Assembly (NCBI GenBank): GCA_036676475.1
Contig: JAKFCU010000044.1
Span: 1 to 64,000, forward strand
Length of the DNA: 64,000 nucleotides
Reading direction: 5' to 3'
Source: LC029 sp036676475
Lineage (GTDB): Bacteria > Bacillota > Bacilli > Aneurinibacillales > RAOX-1
The position numbers and the translations under genes are program-made. The notes beneath the pieces were generated by a model, which did no database searches, was not told the DNA's origin, and was given only the letters and a program-made list of their open reading frames with translations. This document shows, one piece after another, positions 50,793-59,072 of the stretch (the first letter of the stretch is position 1; every line of letters starts with the position of its first letter).

Positions 50793-51602
50793 TTATCCCT
50801 TCACCTCATGTTCACGTTCTACCGATAGAGGAACATAGAACTCCATAATCGATTCCTGTTTATTATGTAATCCTTCCACAAAAAAGCCTTCCTCATTCCC
50901 CCATTGTTTCGCGAGGGAGCAAAGCTCCTGCAAACATTCCTCAGCCTGTAAATAACCCTCGTATTCAATGGATACATATAAAGTCTCTTCCAACTTTTGA
51001 AGGAGTATAACTAACGTATTTGGAAGTCCTTCATTGTCAAGAGAATGAATACGATACGCATCGATAATGCCAGTCATTAATTGATAGATCACTTTCTGCT
51101 GCTGAATAGGAATCTTTCGCAAATCTATCAATTCAGGGACTTCCACTTCCAAATTCATGTCCTTGTGCATTGCATTGTAAGTCTGCAAATAGACCACTAA
51201 GGATGGCATCCCTAATCCAGCAATTCGACTATCATTATTGGTGCTTTCTGTGACTCGTGTTATGTATTCCTCACCTAAATCGTAACGCTGTAATTTCATG
51301 TAACCAAGCAACACTTGAAAGTGGTTCAGCCAATCATGGCGTTGATGCCGCAAGCTCTCTATAAACTTTTGCTGTTCTTCCTCAATTAAAGAGGAATCTA
51401 GTTCCTTCGTTTCCGTTACTTGTAACGAGGATGATTGAGAATGTTGAGATTTGTAAGCTTGCCAGCAGCCCCCAAAAAGGAACAAAACGGAAGAATAACT
51501 TAAAGTCACAAACCCCATTTGACCCCAAGGCTGAAAAGGAACAATGATCATCAGAATAGCGGATATGAAGAATGGAAGGAAAGGAAGTCTATTCAAAATC
51601 AA
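50793..51602 (-). CDS. spo0B: Sporulation initiation phosphotransferase B
   Basis: The 269-residue protein has two N-terminal membrane segments (PFLPFFISAILMIIVPF and VTLSYSSVLFLFGGC), then the helical hairpin with the phosphorylatable His in LRHQRHDWLNHFQVLLGYMK, and a degenerate kinase-like C-terminal domain. It relays phosphate from Spo0F to Spo0A. B. subtilis Spo0B lacks the membrane segments, so the N-terminal extension is a notable difference, shared with some other Bacillales. It is directly upstream of obg. Confidence 0.9.
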   Translation of the reverse strand: MILNRLPFLPFFISAILMIIVPFQPWGQMGFVTLSYSSVLFLFGGCWQAYKSQHSQSSSLQVTETKELDSSLIEEEQQKFIESLRHQRHDWLNHFQVLLGYMKLQRYDLGEEYITRVTESTNNDSRIAGLGMPSLVVYLQTYNAMHKDMNLEVEVPELIDLRKIPIQQQKVIYQLMTGIIDAYRIHSLDNEGLPNTLVILLQKLEETLYVSIEYEGYLQAEECLQELCSLAKQWGNEEGFFVEGLHNKQESIMEFYVPLSVEREHEVKG

Positions 51603-51680
51603 TTCTCCTATCTGTACAGTTTACCTAATCTCTATCTTTTCTATGTAATATGGGAAAACATTCCTCCAATAGTATAACAT

Positions 51681-51770
51681 AAGAAAGCTACTGGCGTCGT
51701 CGCTATGGCGTATAATACTTTCCGATACGTATTAAGAAAGCTACTGGCGTAGCCCTTTACGCTTCTTAAG
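51681..51770 (+). repeat. Dispersed hairpin repeat, copies 5 and 6 in tandem (second truncated)
   Basis: Copy 5 (51681-51733) reads AAGAAAGCTACTGGCGTCG, then GCGTATAATACTTTCCGATA and CGTATTAAG. Copy 6 (51734-51770) keeps AAGAAAGCTACTGGCGTAGC but ends early with CTTTACGCTTCTTAAG. They lie between spo0B and the rpmA terminator. Confidence 0.85.
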
Positions 51771-51773
51771 TAC

Positions 51774-51802
51774 AAAAAACCCGACAAATGTCGGGTTTTT
51801 TG
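51774..51802 (-). terminator. Terminator of the rplU-prp-rpmA operon
   Basis: CCCGACA and TGTCGGG form a 7-bp stem around AA, with six A before and six T after, so it is efficient in both directions. It begins 12 bp after the rpmA stop. Confidence 0.9.
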
Positions 51803-51813
51803 TTTATTACTTA

Positions 51814-52104
51814 TTAAGCTTCTTGTGCAACCGGCTCGATCACAACTTGCTTACGGTCACGACCCAAGCGTTTGAAACGAACAACTCCGTCTGCAAGAGC
51901 AAACAATGTGTCGTCTCCGCCGATTCCTACGTTCTCTCCAGGATAGATCTTAGTTCCGCGCTGACGAACAAGGATGTTACCAGCAAGAACGAATTGACCA
52001 TCTCCACGCTTTACACCAAGGCGCTTCGCGATACTGTCGCGACCGTTCTTAGTAGAACCTACCCCTTTTTTAGAAGCGAAAAACTGAAGATTCATTTTTA
52101 ACAT
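51814..52104 (-). CDS. rpmA: 50S ribosomal protein L27
   Basis: The 96-residue protein starts at MLKMNLQFFASKKG (52104), supported by AGGAGGTGG 8 bases upstream. The N terminus has the Firmicutes extension ending in FF/ASKKG, which the adjacent Prp protease removes so that the mature N terminus can reach the peptidyl transferase centre. STKNGRDSIAKRLGVK is the L27 core. Confidence 0.97.
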   Translation of the reverse strand: MLKMNLQFFASKKGVGSTKNGRDSIAKRLGVKRGDGQFVLAGNILVRQRGTKIYPGENVGIGGDDTLFALADGVVRFKRLGRDRKQVVIEPVAQEA

Positions 52105-52451
52105 GAAATCCACCTCCTGTTTACTTTAGAATCATTCACCTTTAAATATTTACCGTACTCTATGGCAACCGACTGAAGCGAAGCCACCATGCTGTCAAGA
52201 AGCAATTGAACTTTCTCATGTATCGCTGTAGGATAACCCGGCACGACACAGCGGAGAAACCCACTCTCTCCTTGTTCAACAGGCAACTCTACTTCAAGGA
52301 GCGTAACTATCGCATTGATTGAACCTAATGAAATCCCGGATACGGCAGCACAGACAATATCCTGTCCAGGATCTGCATAACCAGCATGTCCATCGATGGT
52401 AATCATCTCGATGTCCCCTGAGGCCCGTCGCTTGACTTGCACTTTAATCAT
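52098..52451 (-). CDS. prp: Ribosomal-processing cysteine protease Prp
   Basis: The 117-residue protein (YsxB family) has the catalytic His in DGHAGYADPGQD and the Cys in IVCAAVSG. It cleaves the L27 N-terminal extension. It sits between rplU and rpmA as in other Firmicutes; its last codons overlap the rpmA start by 7 bp, so protease and substrate are translationally coupled. Confidence 0.95.
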   Translation of the reverse strand: MIKVQVKRRASGDIEMITIDGHAGYADPGQDIVCAAVSGISLGSINAIVTLLEVELPVEQGESGFLRCVVPGYPTAIHEKVQLLLDSMVASLQSVAIEYGKYLKVNDSKVNRRWISC

Positions 52452-52456
52452 AAATC

Positions 52457-52768
52457 TTAAGCGTTAATGCTTTCGATTACAACTTTAGTGAAAGGCTGAC
52501 GATGACCTTGCTTTTTGTGGTAGTTCTTCTTCGCCTTATATTTGAAGACGATGATTTTTGTTCCACGACCGTGCTTTTCAACCTTACCAGTTACAGATGC
52601 ACCAGCTACTGTAGGACTTCCTACAACAACGTTACCATCCTTATTAACCATTAATACGCGGTCAAAAGTTACAGATTCACCTTCAGTTTGTGGAAGCTTC
52701 TCGATATAAAGCTCAGCGCCTTGCTCAACTTTATACTGCTTTCCACCAGTTTCGATAATTGCGTACAT
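52457..52768 (-). CDS. rplU: 50S ribosomal protein L21
   Basis: The 103-residue protein starts MYAIIETGGKQYKVEQGAE and has the C-terminal signature NYHKKQGHRQPFTKVVI. It is the first gene of the L21-prp-L27 operon and follows an L21 leader RNA. Confidence 0.98.
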   Translation of the reverse strand: MYAIIETGGKQYKVEQGAELYIEKLPQTEGESVTFDRVLMVNKDGNVVVGSPTVAGASVTGKVEKHGRGTKIIVFKYKAKKNYHKKQGHRQPFTKVVIESINA

Positions 52769-52795
52769 AGCTACACCTCCCTAATAGTATACTAA

Positions 52796-52863
52796 GACTC
52801 GCCATAACGGGTGCGGTGTATTCTTCTTACCGTCTTATAAATAACCCGATCTGTGCGGTTGTA
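52796..52863 (-). ncRNA. L21 leader (autoregulatory structure in the rplU 5' UTR)
   Basis: On the minus strand the 5' UTR contains CAACCGCACAGATCGGGTT, then ACACCGCACCCGTTATGGCG, resembling the conserved L21 leader of Firmicutes, a structure thought to mimic the L21 site in 23S rRNA. The upstream TTGACA (52930-52935) may be the -35 of its promoter; the -10 is weak. The recognition is from memory of the motif. Confidence 0.6.
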
Positions 52864-52947
52864 GCATGCATGACAGGAGAGTCAAACATGATATCAACAA
52901 AAAATAGGTTAACATAAATAAAGAGTCTGTGTCAAGGACATTAATTT

Positions 52948-54453
52948 CTAAAGAGGTGTCCCTTGAGCCGCTGCCGCTCTTCTTTTACATTCCATGAGAT
53001 TGCCTACATAGGCGAAATGGTAGTGCTGTTGATGGAGTTTTTCTTGACCATGGACATAAATCGAAATTCCCCACTGCTGCTCCATGTGCTTCAAATTGCC
53101 CCCGTTTTTTCCTTGCAGCAATTCAGCAATATGTGGATGAGCTTCGATCAAGATCGCCTCCACATCGCTTGCCTTGGAATATTCCTTAATTTCTCGTTCC
53201 ATCTTCCCCATGATGGTATCATCTGAGAAAATCATTCCTCTACCCTCACAATAAGAACAGAGAGTCATTAAGACTTCGCTTAGACTTTGACGAGCTTTTT
53301 TCCTTGTCATTTCCAATAGCCCTAATTGAGTAAATCCTAAAATATGAGTTTTGGTTCTTTCCTTCTTTACTTGCTCTTTCAATCCGTTTAGAATGGCTTC
53401 CTGATGACGGGAGGTTCGCATATCAATAAAATCAATCAGGATAATTCCACCGATATCCCTTAACCTCAATTGGCGAATAATTTCCTTCGCCGCTTCCTGA
53501 TTCGTTTTGAAAACTGTTTCCTCTAAATCATGGGTTCCTGTAAACTTTCCTGTATTGACATCAATAACGGTAAGAGCTTCGGTTTGGTCAATAACCAGAT
53601 ACCCGCCGCTCTTCAGCCAGACTTTTCTGCGAAGTGCTTTTTCGATTTCCCCTTCCACTTCAAAAGCATCGAAAATGCTTGTCCGCTCCCGGTACAGCTT
53701 CATTCTTTTCTTTATATCAGGTATCGCATACTCCAGCTGCTCAATGACTTGATTGTATGCCGGCAAACTGTCCAGGATAAACTCATCGATATCTTCGGTA
53801 AGAAGATCACGGGCGATCCTTGAAACCAATTCCAAATCCCGATAAACCACACCAATTCCTTTACTCTGTTTAGCCATTTGCTGTGTCTTCGCCCATAACC
53901 CCTGTAAAAAAATAAAATCAGCACGTATCTCATCCTCCGACGCATCCTCTGCCAGCGTTCGCACAACGGTGCCCTCCGTTCCTTGACAAAGAGAGGTTAA
54001 AAGGAGATGAAGCTTCTCTCGCACACTCTCCTTTTCAATTTTCCGAGAAATGCCTACATAGGGATCATCAGGCATATACACGAGAAACCGTCCAGGAAAG
54101 CTGAATTGCGTAGTGACTCGCGCTCCTTTTGTCCCTAAAGGCTCCTTTGTCACTTGCACCAGAATTTCCTGTCCCTGTTTAAGCACTTCTCGAATGCTCG
54201 GCTTTTTACCCTGATTATGCTTTGCAGAAGCTGGCAAACAATCATCCACATATAGATAGGCATTTTTCTCAAGCCCAATGTTGACAAATGCAGCCTGCAT
54301 CCCCGGCAAAATATCGGTGACTCTGCCCTTATAGATATTGCCGACTACCCTTTGTTCTATTGGTCGCTCAATAAACAAATCGGATAACCTTTTATTTTCC
54401 ATCACAGCCACCCTTGTCTCTCGATCAGCACAGTTGACAATAATCTGTTTCAC
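52948..54453 (-). CDS. rng: Ribonuclease E/G family protein
   Basis: The 501-residue endoribonuclease has an S1 RNA-binding domain at about residues 38-120 and magnesium-binding aspartates in VIDVNTGKF and LIDFIDM. The zinc-link CSYCEGRG is near residue 405. It processes or decays mRNA and rRNA. RNase E/G is absent from B. subtilis but present in many other Firmicutes, often next to rplU as here. Confidence 0.93.
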   Translation of the reverse strand: MKQIIVNCADRETRVAVMENKRLSDLFIERPIEQRVVGNIYKGRVTDILPGMQAAFVNIGLEKNAYLYVDDCLPASAKHNQGKKPSIREVLKQGQEILVQVTKEPLGTKGARVTTQFSFPGRFLVYMPDDPYVGISRKIEKESVREKLHLLLTSLCQGTEGTVVRTLAEDASEDEIRADFIFLQGLWAKTQQMAKQSKGIGVVYRDLELVSRIARDLLTEDIDEFILDSLPAYNQVIEQLEYAIPDIKKRMKLYRERTSIFDAFEVEGEIEKALRRKVWLKSGGYLVIDQTEALTVIDVNTGKFTGTHDLEETVFKTNQEAAKEIIRQLRLRDIGGIILIDFIDMRTSRHQEAILNGLKEQVKKERTKTHILGFTQLGLLEMTRKKARQSLSEVLMTLCSYCEGRGMIFSDDTIMGKMEREIKEYSKASDVEAILIEAHPHIAELLQGKNGGNLKHMEQQWGISIYVHGQEKLHQQHYHFAYVGNLMECKRRAAAAQGTPL

Positions 54454-54488
54454 ATTCGTCCCCTCTTTACAACGGTTTACTCCTTATT

Positions 54489-55358
54489 CTAGCCAATTGA
54501 AAGTAATTCTGAAATGTGTTGGCGGGGATTTTTTTCAAAAAAAGCAGTTAAGAGGATGTCTTCAGATAAAACGGCTATCCTATTTTTCTGATGATCCATG
54601 ACTTGAAAGCTGTGAATGGCCCCTTTTTTTAGTAATTTGACGGCTTCCCCTACTGAAACCGTTGGATGAAGAGAATAAGTGAGAACGGGTAACGAGGATG
54701 GAACCTTATTGTTTACTCCCTTTTTCATTAACAAAAAGCGAATAAACTGGTACTGTGCCCGCTTCCATGCTACTTTATTTTCTAGAAGAAGATATAGGCA
54801 AATGACAATAAGATTCCATTTAAAAGGAAATAAAAAGGAAATACCAAACAAAATAACAATACAGATACAAGACCAAATGACAGAAATATGAATGGTTTTA
54901 TAATATGGGAGCCATTTGCTTAGTAATGCTTGAAGAACTTTCCCTCCATCCAGTGGCCATACCGGCAATAGATTGAAACAAGCGATGACCAAATTTCCTG
55001 AAATGAAAAATTCGCTCCATCCCTGTGTCCATAACTCCATCCAAAGCATTAAGCAGCCGAAGAGAACCATGACTCCGTTCATAAATGGACCTGCCAAAGC
55101 AACTAACACTTCGTCCTTTGTCCTGGTGGATCCCCATTCATCTACCTTTGCTACTCCTCCAAATGGAAGCAGCTCCATACTAACCACTCGCCATCCTACT
55201 GCCAAGGCTGCAAATATATGTCCCAGTTCATGAATAATCACGATGGTAAAGAGAGTAATAAGCTCCAAAAATTGTCCTGTCAGCGCACCGGCAATCGCAA
55301 CCAGCCCAAATAAAGGGTGAACTCTCACCCTAATGCCTACCCATTTCCGGCTACTCAA
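54489..55358 (-). CDS. spoIVFB: Stage IV sporulation protein FB, site-2 metalloprotease
   Basis: The 289-residue intramembrane protease has the zinc motif HELGH (VIIHELGHIFAALAVG), the third-ligand region PVWPLDGGKVLQ and six helices. A C-terminal CBS-like domain (about 215-285) senses ATP in the family. It cleaves pro-sigma-K in the mother cell. The start overlaps spoIVFA by 8 bp. Confidence 0.94.
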   Translation of the reverse strand: MSSRKWVGIRVRVHPLFGLVAIAGALTGQFLELITLFTIVIIHELGHIFAALAVGWRVVSMELLPFGGVAKVDEWGSTRTKDEVLVALAGPFMNGVMVLFGCLMLWMELWTQGWSEFFISGNLVIACFNLLPVWPLDGGKVLQALLSKWLPYYKTIHISVIWSCICIVILFGISFLFPFKWNLIVICLYLLLENKVAWKRAQYQFIRFLLMKKGVNNKVPSSLPVLTYSLHPTVSVGEAVKLLKKGAIHSFQVMDHQKNRIAVLSEDILLTAFFEKNPRQHISELLSIG

Positions 55359-56160
55359 ACGTGATCACACTCGACGGATCAACATACTGATTGTTCATTT
55401 CTATGGAAAAAGATAAAGGCTTCCCTTTCTCTACCTGTGCAATCACCTGTCCGGGTTCTACCCAATCCTGTTCTGTGACTTGAATCTGCTCGACTCCCGA
55501 ATACCAAGAATTAGTATTATTTTCATGCTGAATAATCACCGTCTTACCTAATCCCTCTTTTTGGCCTACAAAAATGATCCATCCTTTACCAATCGCTTTA
55601 ATCTCCTGTTCGGCAGTCGCAATCTGTACCCCTTTGCCATTGACAAGAAAAGGTACGGTTATCTCCCCTTTAACAGGAGCTATATATTCCTTATTGCCCG
55701 TCTCATTCCAGACAGGTTGAATATTCTCCTTTAAATCATCATGAAATACAGGCAAAATCAAAGGACGTACGCCTATCACCTGTTCCACTTTGGCCATTGT
55801 CCCATGAAAGTTAAACTCTCTATTCATTACTTGTCCGATAAACTGCTTGGCTTGGGTTGAGAAGGAGAGATCAACATTATAAACGACAAAGGTAAAGCTC
55901 AAAATAAAAAGAGAGACCAATAGTTTTATCAAAAAGGCTGTACCCAATGAATCCGTATGATGTTCTACCTCTTCATCCCATGGTTCTTCTTCCCAGATAT
56001 TCTCACTTGTTCTTCTATAGGATGGAGAAGGAGAACGCTCCCAGGTTCCTGCCTGATGAAACATTTCCTCCTCCTCTTGCAATGTCCCATGCTGCATTTG
56101 TTCTCTTAATTGTCGTAACCTTTCTTCCCTTCGCCGCTTTATGGAATCCAAGCTCATCAA
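55351..56160 (-). CDS. spoIVFA: Stage IV sporulation protein FA, inhibitor/anchor of SpoIVFB
   Basis: The 269-residue protein has a charged cytoplasmic N terminus, one membrane helix (LIKLLVSLFILSFTFVVYNV) and a C-terminal LytM/M23-like domain (GKGWIIFVGQKEGLGKTVII ...) that lacks the metalloprotease His pairs and so is non-catalytic, as in the family. It holds SpoIVFB inactive with BofA until SpoIVB cleaves it. Confidence 0.9.
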   Translation of the reverse strand: MMSLDSIKRRREERLRQLREQMQHGTLQEEEEMFHQAGTWERSPSPSYRRTSENIWEEEPWDEEVEHHTDSLGTAFLIKLLVSLFILSFTFVVYNVDLSFSTQAKQFIGQVMNREFNFHGTMAKVEQVIGVRPLILPVFHDDLKENIQPVWNETGNKEYIAPVKGEITVPFLVNGKGVQIATAEQEIKAIGKGWIIFVGQKEGLGKTVIIQHENNTNSWYSGVEQIQVTEQDWVEPGQVIAQVEKGKPLSFSIEMNNQYVDPSSVITFE

Positions 56161-56230
56161 AACCCACCCTCCCTAGTCTTGTCCTTGTATCCACTTTATG
56201 TGGATGAGGGACAGGATAGAACAGGAAAAA

Positions 56231-56272
56231 GAGGCTGACCCAAAGCTAAGGAGTCAGCCTCTTTTTTAGATT
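56231..56272 (-). terminator. Terminator of the mre-min-rodA transcript
   Basis: GAGGCTGAC and GTCAGCCTC form a 9-bp stem with T-runs on both strands (CTTTTTTAG on plus, CTCTTTTTCC on minus). It starts right after the rodA stop on the minus strand. Confidence 0.85.
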
Positions 56273-56273
56273 T

Positions 56274-57407
56274 TTAATCAAACATAAGCTTCTTGCGTCG
56301 CATTCCCACATTCAAAACGAGGCCGACGATGATAAAATTAGTGACAATAGAGCTTCCGCCATAGCTAATAAATGGCAAGGTAATTCCTGTAATCGGCATC
56401 AATTGGATCGTCATTCCAATGTTCTCGAAAATCTGGAAGACAAACATGCCAATCACCCCGGAAACGATGTAAGAACCAAACGGGTCCTTGGCATCCATGG
56501 CAATTCGAACCATGCGATAGATTAATAGGAAAAATAAAAAGATCAGCAAGCTCGACCCAAGGAATCCTAATTCCTCCGCAATCACGGTAAAAATAAAGTC
56601 ACTCTCTCCGACAGGTACCCAACCGAATTTAGCTTGTGTTCCCGCATTGATCCCCTTTCCTATCAACTGACCGGAACCAATAGCAATAAGGGATTGTTTT
56701 AATTGGAAGCCTTGGCCCACCGGATCGAGCTCTGGATTTAACCAATAGACAATCCGATTCCATTGGTATGGCTTGATGAGCTTAAAGAAGACCTCTTGAT
56801 TAAACTGATAAAGGTAGGTCATGATCCCAAAAAAACTGCCAGTCATGGCCCCAAACAAAGCAAAGTGCTTCATCCTGACTCCACCAACAATCATCATGCT
56901 AATTAGAATTCCCGTAAATACAACAGCATTTCCTAGATCCGGCTGAACAAGAATGAGCAGCATCGGAATACCGATTAAGACAAACACGGGAATCAGCTCA
57001 AATAAATACTGGAAGGGTTCATCTTCTTGTTCCGCCTTTTTGGATAGATATTTCGCTATCGTGATGATCGTGATGAGTTTCATCAGCTCTGCCGGCTGAA
57101 ACGAGAAAAAGCCTAGGTTATACCAGCTTGTAGCGTTGTTAATAGGGGAGGTAAATAATACTCCCACCAAAAGTATCAAACCAATACCATAAAAGATATA
57201 GGTGAAGTTTCCGATAAGGTTATAATCAAAAAGCAGTATAAAGGCCAAAAATATAAAGCCTATGAAATACCAGATGACTTGTTTTCCTTCCAGGCTCAAA
57301 TTCGGGGATGCCCCCGAAATACCTAAATAACTAAATATTCCGAAGCCAATGAGAATGAACACAATCATCCAATCGATGGTTTTCAGATACTTACTTTCAA
57401 AATCCAT
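56274..57407 (-). CDS. rodA: Rod-shape SEDS glycosyltransferase RodA
   Basis: The 377-residue polytopic protein has the FtsW/RodA/SpoVE signature: QPDLGNAVVF, the catalytic Asp region VGESDFIFTVIAEELGFLG and the closing TGITLPFISYGGSS. RodA polymerises glycan strands with its partner PBP2, encoded 1.7 kb upstream. The mre-PBP2-min-rodA order supports RodA rather than FtsW. Confidence 0.93.
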   Translation of the reverse strand: MDFESKYLKTIDWMIVFILIGFGIFSYLGISGASPNLSLEGKQVIWYFIGFIFLAFILLFDYNLIGNFTYIFYGIGLILLVGVLFTSPINNATSWYNLGFFSFQPAELMKLITIITIAKYLSKKAEQEDEPFQYLFELIPVFVLIGIPMLLILVQPDLGNAVVFTGILISMMIVGGVRMKHFALFGAMTGSFFGIMTYLYQFNQEVFFKLIKPYQWNRIVYWLNPELDPVGQGFQLKQSLIAIGSGQLIGKGINAGTQAKFGWVPVGESDFIFTVIAEELGFLGSSLLIFLFFLLIYRMVRIAMDAKDPFGSYIVSGVIGMFVFQIFENIGMTIQLMPITGITLPFISYGGSSIVTNFIIVGLVLNVGMRRKKLMFD

Positions 57408-57450
57408 AAATCATGCCCCTCCAATAGGTCTTATTATACCTCGGGAGTGT

Positions 57451-57464
57451 ATAAGAAAGCTACT
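57451..57464 (+). repeat. Dispersed hairpin repeat, short fragment
   Basis: ATAAGAAAGCTACT matches the junction of two repeat units in the tandem copies. Only this core remains, between minD and rodA. It is in the same orientation as all others. Confidence 0.45.
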
Positions 57465-57514
57465 TGTCAACATTTACTGCGAAATAAAGAGCAGGAACCC
57501 GAACCCAGTCCCTG

Positions 57515-58312
57515 CTAACTCATACCAAACATTTTTTTTACCTTTTTGAAAAAGCCAGCTTGCTCTTCATGAAGGCTTAATAGTGGAACTTGATCCCCTA
57601 ATATGCGACGAGCGATGTTTCGATAGGCCAAGGCTGCTTTCGCTTCATGATTCATGACAATAGGCTCCCCGTCCTTAGAAGCTTTAATCACTCGTTCATC
57701 ATCCGGCACAATCCCCAATATCTCAATCCCCAATTGCTGGATGACGTCATCTACGTCTAGCATGTCTCCTTGCTTCATTAATCCATACCGGATTCGGTTG
57801 ATGATAAGCTTAGGAGACCCGGTTTTCTCCTTTTCCAAAAGACCGATCACCCGGTCTGCATCCCGCACGGCTGTCGGCTCCGGTATCGTTACCACAACCG
57901 ACTTATCAGCTCCCGCTATCGCATTGCGAAAGCCCTGCTCAATCCCAGCTGGACAGTCAATGATCACATAGTCAAAATCCTGCTTCAGTTCTTTGATAAG
58001 GGACTCCATCTGATCTGGTGTTACCGCTGATTTATCCTTTGTTTGCTTGGCCGGAAGCAAGAAAAGATGATCGAATCTCTTATCTTTGATTAAGGCTTGG
58101 GGAAGTCGGCACTCCCCCTCCAATACATCTACAAGGTCATAAATGATACGATTTTCCAATCCCATCATGACATCCAAATTACGCAAACCGATGTCTCCAT
58201 CGACTAGACAAACTTTCTTTCCATTTAAAGCTAATGCTGTACCGATATTGGCGGATGTGGTCGTCTTACCCACGCCACCTTTCCCCGATGTTATTACGAT
58301 CGATTCTCCCAC
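57515..58312 (-). CDS. minD: Septum site-determining ATPase MinD
   Basis: The 265-residue protein has the deviant Walker A GKGGVGKTT, switch region DCPAGIEQGF and a C-terminal amphipathic helix (GFFKKVKKMFGMS) for membrane binding. It recruits MinC to prevent polar division. It lies 26 bp after minC. Confidence 0.97.
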   Translation of the reverse strand: MGESIVITSGKGGVGKTTTSANIGTALALNGKKVCLVDGDIGLRNLDVMMGLENRIIYDLVDVLEGECRLPQALIKDKRFDHLFLLPAKQTKDKSAVTPDQMESLIKELKQDFDYVIIDCPAGIEQGFRNAIAGADKSVVVTIPEPTAVRDADRVIGLLEKEKTGSPKLIINRIRYGLMKQGDMLDVDDVIQQLGIEILGIVPDDERVIKASKDGEPIVMNHEAKAALAYRNIARRILGDQVPLLSLHEEQAGFFKKVKKMFGMS

Positions 58313-58338
58313 ACAAATCCCCCGCTTCCAAAGATGCT

Positions 58339-59007
58339 CTATCTATTACTCCAGTAGTCAGATCGTATTTTATGTAACTGATTTAGTTTATCGATAGACA
58401 TCTGTCCGTCTTCTAAAAAGGCAAATTCCATCTCATTACTTCCGTCCATCCATTCATCGGGTGGACGGCTTATAATATCCGCTATTCTCAATTGAGTTGG
58501 GCGCAGCTCAGAAGCTGCAATAATAGCCTTCTCATCCCCATCATAGCCGGCATGAGCCAAACCTCGCAAGGCTCCTAAAACAAAAATACTCCCAGTACAA
58601 AAAACTCCGCCACCAGGATTAATGTCACCCAATAACAATAAGTCCCCACGATGCCTTAATTCCTGACCAGATCGAACCGTCCTCGTTTCTACTCGAATCA
58701 TGGACGCCAATTTATCCAATAACGCTTGCTCTTTCGTAATCACGGAAGAATCGATGTTTTTAATGACTAGATTGCTCTTCAAAGCAATAATCCCTGTCAA
58801 TTCTTGTTCTTGCTCTGATGTCAGATATCGATTGCCAAGCTTAATGGTGATTTGGATTGGGGGACCCGAAAGAATCTGCTGATGGCTTTGTTCAATCTTC
58901 TCTTTTAGCTGCGTATATAGCTCTTGCAGGGAACACGTATCGTCTAATAGAAATAATAGACCATCTTTGGTTCCCTTAATCGTTACGATGTTTTTTGTCA
59001 CTGTCAT
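58339..59007 (-). CDS. minC: Septum site-determining protein MinC
   Basis: The 222-residue protein has an N-terminal FtsZ-inhibiting domain (residues 1-100) and a C-terminal beta-helix with VRSGQELRHRGDLLLLGDIN and the GGGVFCTGSIFVLGALRGLA motif that binds MinD. Standard length. Confidence 0.96.
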   Translation of the reverse strand: MTVTKNIVTIKGTKDGLLFLLDDTCSLQELYTQLKEKIEQSHQQILSGPPIQITIKLGNRYLTSEQEQELTGIIALKSNLVIKNIDSSVITKEQALLDKLASMIRVETRTVRSGQELRHRGDLLLLGDINPGGGVFCTGSIFVLGALRGLAHAGYDGDEKAIIAASELRPTQLRIADIISRPPDEWMDGSNEMEFAFLEDGQMSIDKLNQLHKIRSDYWSNR

Positions 59008-59072
59008 GCATGTAATCCCCCCACCCTAAATCATTCTCCGCTGTGAGGGCATTTTCCTTCCTATCCTAAGAT

